A stretch of DNA of 7,468 nucleotides from Clostridia bacterium (GTDB lineage Bacteria; Bacillota; Clostridia; Christensenellales; DTU072), in assembly GCA_028703745.1 (NCBI GenBank), contig JAQVME010000058.1:1-7468 (forward strand), in the 5' to 3' direction. A program made the position numbers and the translations under genes. A model generated the notes under the pieces. The model was given only the letters and a program-made list of their open reading frames with translations, was not told where the DNA came from and made no database searches. Positions 1 to 4,963 of this stretch are shown here, in pieces; within the stretch, counting starts at the first letter, position 1, and each line of letters begins with the position of its first letter.

Positions 1-278
1 CTTACGGCTTCGGTTGTAGCCGTCTGCCGAAGAATCTTTTCTGCATGTTTTTTGCCTAGGACAATTATTTCGTTGTAGCTGTCCTCCGCTTCGTTTCTGG
101 CGGTCTCTATGACCATTTGTCTTTCCTCACGGACCTTCCGAACGGCGTCATTTCTTATTCTTTCTGCCTCGGCAACGGCGTTATTGTTCATCTCTTTGGC
201 TTCCCAAAGCGCTTCTGCAACCGTCTTTTCGGCGGCTTTTTCGGCTTCGATGATATTTCCTACTATTTCTTTCAGCAT
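1..278 (-). CDS. Probable V/A-type ATPase small coiled-coil stalk subunit (G/H type), C-terminus outside window
   Basis: The visible 92 residues start MLKEIVGNIIEAEKAAEKTV and are almost entirely charged and Ala/Glu-rich, with no membrane segment, as expected for one long helical coiled coil. That composition and the short 'EAEKAAE', 'AEAERIRNDAV' and 'ARNEAEDSY' repeats resemble the H/G peripheral-stalk subunit (about 100-120 residues) that often opens V/A-type ATPase operons in clostridia and archaea; with subunit E it links the catalytic head to the membrane subunit I. The ATG at 278 is preceded by a TTGAGG Shine-Dalgarno element in the 20 bp after the upp stop codon, so it is probably co-transcribed with rpiB and upp. 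The start of an E subunit, or an unrelated coiled-coil protein, cannot be excluded because the gene leaves the window. An F-type b subunit is unlikely because the N-terminal membrane helix is missing. The existence of the gene is firm; its identity is inferred. Confidence 0.6.
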   Translation of the reverse strand, partial: MLKEIVGNIIEAEKAAEKTVAEALWEAKEMNNNAVAEAERIRNDAVRKVREERQMVIETARNEAEDSYNEIIVLGKKHAEKILRQTATTEAV

Positions 279-298
279 ATATACCTCAAAAGCTGTGA

Positions 299-925
299 TT
301 ATTTTGTGCCAAACAATCGGTCGCCCGCGTCGCCCAGCCCCGGCACTATGTATGCGTGCTCATTCAAACAATCGTCGAGAGCAGCGGCGTATATCTCGAC
401 ATCGGGGTGTCTCTCATTTAGCACCTTTACGCCCTCGGGCGCGGCAATCAGACACATAAATTTGATGTCTGTTACTCCTCTCTGTTTGATAAAATCTATT
501 GCCATCGACGCGCTGCCGCCGGTAGCCAGCATAGGGTCCACGAGAATGACGGTTCTTTGCTCGACGTCCACGGGGAGCTTGCAATAATATTCTACGGGCT
601 TAAGTGTCTGCGGATCTCTGTAGCAGCCTATATGCCCTATCTTAGCCGAGGGTACCAGCTCGAGTATGCCGTCAACCATGCCAAGTCCCGCGCGCAGTAT
701 GGGCACCACGCCGATACTTCTGCCGCCCATAACCTTGGCGGTAATCTTCTTCAGCGGAGTTTCTATTTCGGTTTCTGCCAGGGGCAAATCCCTCGTCACC
801 TCAAAAGCCATCAAAAGCGAAATTTCTTTTAGTAGTTCTCTAAAATCCTTCGGATTGGTGTTCTTGTCCCTCATCATAGTAACCTTATGTGTAATAAGGG
901 GGTGATTCATGATGTTTACTTTCAT
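299..925 (-). CDS. upp: Uracil phosphoribosyltransferase
   Basis: This cytoplasmic pyrimidine-salvage enzyme converts uracil and PRPP to UMP and pyrophosphate. The 208-residue product has the normal family length (Bacillus Upp is about 209) and the hallmark segments in order: an N-terminal HPLITHK (8-14), FRELLKEISLLMAFEVTRDLP (about 28-48), VPILRAGLGMVDG (74-86), YRDPQTLKPVEYY (102-114), the PRPP-binding VILVDPMLATGGSA (126-139), and the C-terminal uracil-binding YIVPGLGDAGDRLFGT (192-207). The ATG at 925 is supported by an AAGGAG site (about 8 bp spacing) that lies against the rpiB stop codon; the 11 bp gap indicates one operon and probable translational coupling. rpiB upstream feeds the pentose phosphate pool from which PRPP is made. 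A probable ATPase subunit follows after 20 bp. No pyrimidine attenuator or PyrR-type leader is visible upstream. Confidence 0.97.
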   Translation of the reverse strand: MKVNIMNHPLITHKVTMMRDKNTNPKDFRELLKEISLLMAFEVTRDLPLAETEIETPLKKITAKVMGGRSIGVVPILRAGLGMVDGILELVPSAKIGHIGCYRDPQTLKPVEYYCKLPVDVEQRTVILVDPMLATGGSASMAIDFIKQRGVTDIKFMCLIAAPEGVKVLNERHPDVEIYAAALDDCLNEHAYIVPGLGDAGDRLFGTK

Positions 926-936
926 TATTTTGCTCC

Positions 937-1380
937 TTAGTTATTGTTTTCTATTTCGGTTATTTTATCAATGCGCCTCTGGTGCCGTCCTCCCGCGAAC
1001 TCTGTCGTTAGAAAGACCTTTGTTATCTGTTCGGCAAGCTCCGGAGAAGTGATTCTGCCGCCCATGGAAATGATGTTGGCGTCGTTGTGTTCGGCCGTTG
1101 CCTTTGCCGAAAAAAGGTCAGTCACGTGTCCGCAACGTACGCCCTTGACTTTGTTGGCGGCAATACAAATGCCTATTCCCGTGCCACAAAGCAATATGCC
1201 CCTGTCAACCTCGCCGCTCTTCACGGCATTGGCTACTTTCAACGCATAATCGGGATAATCGCATGAGTCTTCGCTGTATGTTCCATAATCAATATAATCA
1301 AAACCGAGCTGCTCAATTGCTTTTATGACGGACGGCTTCAAAACGTAACCGCCGTGGTCGGCGCCAATACCTATTACCAT
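937..1380 (-). CDS. rpiB: Ribose-5-phosphate isomerase B (RpiB/LacAB family)
   Basis: Interconverts ribose 5-phosphate and ribulose 5-phosphate in the non-oxidative pentose phosphate pathway. The 147-residue protein is full length and starts with the GADHGG phosphate-site motif (6-11). CDYPDYA is at 40-46, the catalytic CGTGIG loop at 65-70 (Cys65 matches the proton-shuttling Cys of E. coli RpiB), AEHNDANIISMGGR at 96-109 (His98), and a C-terminal GGRHQRRIDKI (130-140) with the phosphate-binding Arg residues. The presence of Cys65 favours the RpiB group that uses Cys rather than the Glu-using mycobacterial type. The ATG at 1380 follows a near-consensus GGAGGTG with 7 bp spacing. An extended -10 promoter lies just upstream, so rpiB is the first gene of the rpiB-upp-ATPase transcript. 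An allose-6-phosphate isomerase or LacA/LacB role is possible within the family but not supported by the neighbours. Confidence 0.95.
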   Translation of the reverse strand: MVIGIGADHGGYVLKPSVIKAIEQLGFDYIDYGTYSEDSCDYPDYALKVANAVKSGEVDRGILLCGTGIGICIAANKVKGVRCGHVTDLFSAKATAEHNDANIISMGGRITSPELAEQITKVFLTTEFAGGRHQRRIDKITEIENNN

Positions 1381-1402
1381 AAAAAAACACCTCCGTATAT
1401 TC

Positions 1403-1438
1403 TTTTGCCATTATAACATGAAGGCTTAAAAAAAAACA
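1403..1438 (-). promoter_or_regulatory. Extended -10 promoter of the rpiB-upp-ATPase operon
   Basis: On the minus strand the sequence TGTTATAAT (1418-1410) provides a perfect TATAAT with an upstream TGn. The -35 region is poor (TGTTTT at 1438-1433, 17 bp away) and sits in a run of nine T residues (1436-1428 on this strand), as expected for a promoter that relies on its extended -10. Transcription would start near 1403, giving a leader of about 23 nt that contains the GGAGGTG site of rpiB. Confidence 0.7.
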
Positions 1439-1479
1439 GAGATTGGCGCTTCTTGAAATTTCATTTACTAAAATTTGAC

Positions 1480-1508
1480 CTTTAACGATAAGTATTTTAA
1501 GCTTTAAC
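1480..1508. repeat. Pair of 7-bp direct repeats in the rpiB/DUF898 divergent intergenic region
   Basis: CTTTAAC occurs at 1480-1486 and again at 1502-1508, start-to-start 22 bp, about two helical turns. It lies between the divergently oriented rpiB and DUF898-like genes and upstream of both promoters, so it could be a regulator site. The region is AT-rich and two copies of a 7-mer may arise by chance. Confidence 0.25.
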
Positions 1509-1538
1509 CTTTTATAATGTTTTTTTCAATTATTACGT

Positions 1539-1567
1539 TTGACTGGAATAAAATTTAATGTTAATAT
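1539..1567 (+). promoter_or_regulatory. Sigma-A-type promoter of the DUF898-like gene
   Basis: TTGACT (1539-1544) matches the -35 consensus at five of six positions. It is followed after exactly 17 bp by TAATAT (1562-1567), a four-of-six -10. The predicted start near 1574 leaves a leader of about 23 nt carrying the GGAGG Shine-Dalgarno site at 1583-1587. Other boxes nearby fit less well: TATAAT at 1513-1518 lacks a -35 at the right distance. Confidence 0.6.
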
Positions 1568-1596
1568 TTTAATATACTCGCCGGAGGCTACATACA

Positions 1597-1908
1597 ATGC
1601 TAAAAGATATCAAATCTGAATTTACAGGGACCAGAGGAAGCTGGCTGGGCGTTAGCATAGCTTGCTTTTTCCTTGGCTTGACTATTATCGGACTTCCCTT
1701 CGCGGTATGCTTCAAGCTCCGCTGGATGGCCGATCACACAAAACTTGTCGGTATGCGCCTTGCGTTCAACGGCACCGCCGGAGATTTGGCTGTGAATATG
1801 CTGAAGTGGCTGGGTATGTTCATAGTCACCTTCGCTCTTTACAGTTTTATTATTCCCATACGCTACAAAACTTGGACGATCAGCCACACGGTATTTGCAA
1901 AATACTGA
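1597..1908 (+). CDS. Small DUF898-like (YjgN-type) membrane protein with two tandem repeat units
   Basis: A 103-residue protein of unknown function, predicted to sit in the cytoplasmic membrane with two helices (about 16-37 and 70-88). It is built of two related units. The first runs from FTGTRG (residue 9) to RWMADHT (42-48); the second from FNGTAG (57) to KTWTISHT (91-98). Both have F-x-G-T-x-G, then a hydrophobic helix, then a basic/aromatic segment ending in HT. This layout, and the VGMRLAFNGT segment, match the repeat unit of DUF898 (YjgN) proteins as I remember it, though those are usually much longer in proteobacteria. GGAGG at 1583-1587 is 9 bp from the ATG. The gene stands alone, opposite in strand to all its neighbours, with its own promoter and terminator. 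The existence of the gene is firm; the family call is moderate and there is no functional clue. Confidence 0.75.
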   Translation: MLKDIKSEFTGTRGSWLGVSIACFFLGLTIIGLPFAVCFKLRWMADHTKLVGMRLAFNGTAGDLAVNMLKWLGMFIVTFALYSFIIPIRYKTWTISHTVFAKY

Positions 1909-1930
1909 TACCTATTTATTAAGGCTTACC

Positions 1931-1957
1931 AACCGCCGAATCATTAGGCGGTTTTTT
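1931..1957 (+). terminator. Intrinsic terminator of the DUF898-like gene
   Basis: A perfect 7-bp stem AACCGCC/GGCGGTT (1931-1937 and 1947-1953) encloses a 9-nt loop and is followed by further T residues, giving the run at 1952-1957. It lies 22 bp after the TGA at 1906-1908. The T-run overlaps the stop codon (1958-1956) of the convergent membrane-protein gene. Read on the minus strand the same hairpin has only an A-run before it and no clear T-tract after it, so termination in that direction would be weak. Confidence 0.8.
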
Positions 1958-2489
1958 ATTTCTTTATTTTTGTCATTATTTTTTCGGAAAAGTATTTATA
2001 ACAGTAGATAAGCAGCCTGTCGTAAGCCAGAAAAAGCAATGTAAACGCCGCATTCAAAATGACGTACAAAAGTCCGCCGCTAATATCCTTAAAAAATACC
2101 AGTCTGTTCAAATCCACTGCGATATACGCCGTCACTTTGAAAAGTATAAAAAACACTAGGGTGGAGTAAACGATTTTTATCGGCAAACCTACGAGATATT
2201 TGTTGCCCTTGTTCTCCCAAAAAATTGTAAATATGGTATAAATCCCGCTGACAAGGATGAAAGGCACCGCGCCGATGTTGACTATAAGAAAGCTAAGTCC
2301 CGACACCGCGATATACGCCAATGCCGCCTCTCTGTAATATTTCCGCGACAGCGGCAACATCATTCCGCCGGCGGCAAGCACGTTCAGCGACAGGCTTAAT
2401 ACATCTATATAATAGCCCAGCACGACGAATAACAACGAAATTGCCGCGCCGATACCGGCAAGCGCAATTCTTTGGGAACGGTCTTTCAT
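1956..2489 (-). CDS. Integral membrane protein of unknown function, about six helices
   Basis: The 177-residue product is strongly hydrophobic, with predicted membrane segments at about 8-28, 31-47, 54-71, 74-91, 103-124 and 137-155. It has a short basic N-terminus (MKDRSQR) and a basic C-terminal tail (about 157-177, ending IMTKIKK). There are no catalytic motifs. Length and topology recall small clostridial membrane proteins distantly like ECF-transporter S components, but no substrate can be inferred and I do not recognise a named family with certainty. It is the last gene of the thrC-trpS operon: the ATG at 2489 is 7 bp after the stop of the J-like gene, with only a poor AAAAAGAA Shine-Dalgarno element, so translation probably depends on coupling to the upstream gene. 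It ends against the terminator of the convergent DUF898-like gene. Confidence 0.8.
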   Translation of the reverse strand: MKDRSQRIALAGIGAAISLLFVVLGYYIDVLSLSLNVLAAGGMMLPLSRKYYREAALAYIAVSGLSFLIVNIGAVPFILVSGIYTIFTIFWENKGNKYLVGLPIKIVYSTLVFFILFKVTAYIAVDLNRLVFFKDISGGLLYVILNAAFTLLFLAYDRLLIYCYKYFSEKIMTKIKK

Positions 2490-2496
2490 ATTCTTT

Positions 2497-3123
2497 TTAA
2501 CAGCAGGAAATCAAATCGCCGCCCGCGCATTCACAGCAGCAGTCTGCGCAAATAAGGCTGGAGCAGCAATCGCACGGAGTGCAACCTCTTGCCGCGCCGC
2601 CTTGAGGAGGAGTATTGCGATAGGAGCGTTCGTTCTCGCCTCGGGGATTATAAGAGTTTTGCCGCCCCTCGGTCATTTTTGCGAACAACGCTTCTTTTGC
2701 CTCGGCGTATTTTGGATTCTGCGGCTCCATACTGCAGGCGAACTCCAGTTGCTTGTATGCATCCGTGTTCCAGCCTCTGCGGAAGAATATTACCGATTGC
2801 AAGTAGTGCCATTTTGCCGTGCGGTTGAGTTCGGCATCAAGAAAGCCTTGCGCTTTCTCAAGATTGTTTTCTTTTATGGCGTCCTCTACTCTTGACAGCT
2901 CGTCACCGAAATTGCTGATTTCGTAGCGTGAGCGGAGCACTTCGGTGGCCTCAGCGTAAGCCGCCTCAACCTCTTCGAGCCTTATGCACGCCTCAGCGCC
3001 CTCGTCACCGGGAGCAAAGCGCTGCTTGCTGTACCTTTCACGCAGTTCCTTGTAGGTATCGTACAGCTCGTTCTGTGTTACGTTCTCGCTGATTCCCAGC
3101 GTTATAAACGGATTTTTTGGCAT
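2497..3123 (-). CDS. Degenerate J-domain/TPR protein with cysteine-rich C-terminal tail
   Basis: The 208-residue protein has three parts. Residues about 4-68 look like a DnaJ J-domain (NPFITLGISENVTQNELYDT, then a helix with LRERYSKQRF and a later EEVEAAYAEATEVL helix), but the HPD motif needed to stimulate Hsp70 ATPase is absent; SKQRFAPGD stands in that loop. Residues about 75-147 form helical, TPR-like repeats (WHYLQSVIFFRRGW ... YKQLEFACSMEPQNPKYAEA). After a polar Gly/Asn/Pro linker (about 150-180), the last 28 residues contain 11 cysteines, ending LISCC, with CC and CCC clusters. The tail suggests metal binding or membrane attachment; this is inference. The ATG at 3123 lies inside the DUF5685 gene (22 bp overlap) with a GAGAGGA site. 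I recall similar proteins beside DUF5685 genes in clostridia. A canonical DnaJ co-chaperone role is unlikely. Confidence 0.8.
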   Translation of the reverse strand: MPKNPFITLGISENVTQNELYDTYKELRERYSKQRFAPGDEGAEACIRLEEVEAAYAEATEVLRSRYEISNFGDELSRVEDAIKENNLEKAQGFLDAELNRTAKWHYLQSVIFFRRGWNTDAYKQLEFACSMEPQNPKYAEAKEALFAKMTEGRQNSYNPRGENERSYRNTPPQGGAARGCTPCDCCSSLICADCCCECAGGDLISCC

Positions 3124-3965
3124 TTGTTTCCTCTCCCTTTGAGAACGGCTTCGGTTCTTGCCCTGAGCCCGAGATAAATTATGTTCGACAACGCGCCCTC
3201 GCTTACGGTTATATCCATTTTGTCGTAGGATTGCGTGATATCGTCAATTGCAGAATACAGCAGATGTCTGAAATATTTCTCTTGTTTGTCAAAAAAATCT
3301 GCGTCCGGCGCACCCGTTGACGGGGCGAATAAGTTGTATCTTTTCTGCTCGTAATCGTCGGTAATATCGTCAAGCGCGTCTATATAATATATCCATTTAC
3401 CGAGATTATAGCACAGCTTGCGAAGATTGTCATCAGCTTTTTCGGTGGCAGCCTCCGCCGCCGCGGACAAAACGTCGCCGAAACAGCCGGAAACGGCGTT
3501 CTCGTCACGGCAATTCGTTTCCTCAAGCCGCCGCAACTCCCCGAACCGCAACTCCGCCGCAGCGCATAGCGCAGGGTAGTTAACCTTGAGCTTTTTCATT
3601 CTTCGCCCCAAAAAGTTTTTTACACCCTTGTGTCTGCCCTCGTCCGCCACGTCGTCGCAAGCCTTATAATAGCCGAGAATAATATTTATATCGACTATAC
3701 GGCCGAAAATCCCGTCGCTTTTTGCCACAGGCTTTTTTTGACCGACGGGATGCAGAATGCAATGCTCCTCCGTGAACTCGGGCGTTACCTTTTCGTAATT
3801 GTGAACAAGCAGGCTCAAAAGCACGATATCATAATTGACGCTCAAGCGCATAAGCTGCCCATAAAGGCTGCCCGTTCTTTTGCACAGACCGCAGTAATAA
3901 CTTTTATAAGTGGCGAAATCCTTTATGAGGATGTTCGGCTTGTCGATGATGACGTATCCGAACAT
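3102..3965 (-). CDS. DUF5685 family protein, possible class I isoprenoid-synthase-like fold
   Basis: This 287-residue, largely helical soluble protein matches DUF5685 as I know it: it starts MFGYV and has YYCGLCKRTGSLYGQLMRLS (23-42). Cys25-x2-Cys28 and Cys69-x2-His72 could form a metal site. DDVADE (104-109) and LDDITDD (198-204), the latter followed by YEQKRYNLF, recall the two Asp-rich motifs of squalene/phytoene synthases (DxxxD types such as ADDIADE and LRDVGED). This resemblance is my own reading and enzymatic activity is unproven; if real, such a protein would bind Mg2+ and a diphosphate. The start codon shares one base with the trpS stop codon (TAATG) and has only a weak AGAAAG site, so it is probably translated by re-initiation. 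It overlaps the J-like gene downstream by 22 bp, which suggests that the two products work together. No membrane segment or signal peptide is evident. Confidence 0.8.
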   Translation of the reverse strand: MFGYVIIDKPNILIKDFATYKSYYCGLCKRTGSLYGQLMRLSVNYDIVLLSLLVHNYEKVTPEFTEEHCILHPVGQKKPVAKSDGIFGRIVDINIILGYYKACDDVADEGRHKGVKNFLGRRMKKLKVNYPALCAAAELRFGELRRLEETNCRDENAVSGCFGDVLSAAAEAATEKADDNLRKLCYNLGKWIYYIDALDDITDDYEQKRYNLFAPSTGAPDADFFDKQEKYFRHLLYSAIDDITQSYDKMDITVSEGALSNIIYLGLRARTEAVLKGRGNKCQKIRL

Positions 3966-4960
3966 TATCTTTCTACCAGTCCGACTTTGCGATAAACCTT
4001 GGCAAGCGTCTTGTAGGCAATTCTTTGCGCCCGTTCCGCGCCCTCTCTCGCCACGGACATGAGATAATCCTTGTCGGCGCTCAGCCTTTCAAATTCGGCG
4101 CGCACGGGACGCAGTTTCTCTACCACGGCTTCGCCCACGGCGCTCTTAAAGGCGGCGTAGCCCTTGTCGCGGTATTCGTCGGCGAGGCTGTCAATGCCTC
4201 TGCCTGTCACAGCGCTGAAAATAGTCAATAGGTTGCTTATACCCGGCTTGTCCTCGCTGTATGCCACATGCGGCTCGCTGTCGGTAACGGCTCGCTTGAT
4301 TTTGTTTATTATTTCTTCGGGACTGTCGATTATAGAAATAGTGGCGTTGGCGTCGGGGTCGGACTTACTCATCTTCGCCGTCGGATCGGCAAGGCTGCAT
4401 ATTTTTGCGCCCTGCTTGGGGATATACGCTTCGGGTACGACAAACGTAGGGGAATAAAGGTTGTTGAACCGCATAGCGATATCTCTCGTTAGCTCGAGGT
4501 GCTGCTTCTGATCTCCTCCTACCGGCACTAAATCAGACTGATAAAGCAGAATGTCTGCCGCCATAAGCACGGGATAGTCCATAAGCCCCATATTGACGTT
4601 GTCCAGGTGCTTTTGCGACTTGTCTTTGAATTGCGTCATACGGCTTGCCTCTCCGACATAGGTAAAACAATTGAGTATCCACGTCAGTTCGGCATGCTGA
4701 GGTACGTGCGATTGAAAATATAAAATGCTTTTTTTGGGATCAAGCCCCATAGCCAGATACTGCGCAAAAAAGCGCAACGCCGTCTTTCGGAAATCCGCCG
4801 GCACCTGCCTTACCGTCAAAGCGTGAAGGTCGGCGATGCTGAACAGGCAGTCGTATTCGTCCTGCATGGTCAGCCAGTTGCTAACGGCTCCGATATAATT
4901 TCCCAGCGTAAGACAGCCCGTGGGCTGAATGCCGCTGTATACTACTTTCTTTTTATCCAT
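3965..4960 (-). CDS. trpS: Tryptophanyl-tRNA synthetase
   Basis: Class Ic aminoacyl-tRNA synthetase that charges tRNA-Trp with tryptophan using ATP. The 331-residue length is normal for bacterial TrpRS. The Rossmann fold opens with YSGIQPTGCLTLGNYIGA (8-25), whose TLGN is the HIGH-motif equivalent. MDYPVLMAADILLYQSDLVP (127-146) and VGGDQKQHLELTRDIA (147-162) form the tryptophan pocket, with Asp136 in the place of the conserved amino-group-binding Asp. KMSKS is intact at 196-200. The C-terminal helical anticodon-binding region runs from about 240 to 331. The ATG at 4960 lies 3 bp after the thrC stop, with an AAAGGAAG site inside the end of thrC, so the two genes are co-translated. The stop codon overlaps the start of the DUF5685 gene. 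No tryptophan-specific T-box leader is seen; expression appears to follow the operon promoter near 6910. Confidence 0.97.
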   Translation of the reverse strand: MDKKKVVYSGIQPTGCLTLGNYIGAVSNWLTMQDEYDCLFSIADLHALTVRQVPADFRKTALRFFAQYLAMGLDPKKSILYFQSHVPQHAELTWILNCFTYVGEASRMTQFKDKSQKHLDNVNMGLMDYPVLMAADILLYQSDLVPVGGDQKQHLELTRDIAMRFNNLYSPTFVVPEAYIPKQGAKICSLADPTAKMSKSDPDANATISIIDSPEEIINKIKRAVTDSEPHVAYSEDKPGISNLLTIFSAVTGRGIDSLADEYRDKGYAAFKSAVGEAVVEKLRPVRAEFERLSADKDYLMSVAREGAERAQRIAYKTLAKVYRKVGLVER

Positions 4961-4963
4961 TGT

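Noticed and set aside
117..587. Plus-strand open frame opposite upp and the ATPase-subunit gene
   Set aside because: It has no ribosome site and no recognisable product, and it lies across the firmly identified upp gene and the coiled-coil gene on the other strand. It is a shadow frame, as are similar plus-strand frames at 109-459, 557-832, 944-1249, 2589-2895, 3630-3995, 4025-4492 and 4929-5162.
1513..1518. Perfect TATAAT on the plus strand as promoter of the DUF898-like gene
   Set aside because: No -35-like hexamer lies 16-18 bp upstream; TTGACC at 1475-1480 is 32 bp away. The TTGACT-17 bp-TAATAT pair at 1539-1567 fits better.
1573..1578. TATACT as -10 box of the DUF898-like gene
   Set aside because: It would place the transcription start at or inside the GGAGG ribosome site (1583-1587), which would remove it from the mRNA.
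2497..2580. Cysteine-rich tail as a DnaJ-type zinc finger or a separate RiPP-like peptide
   Set aside because: The CxxCxGxG repeats of DnaJ are absent, and the tail is in frame with the J-like protein without a start codon or ribosome site of its own.
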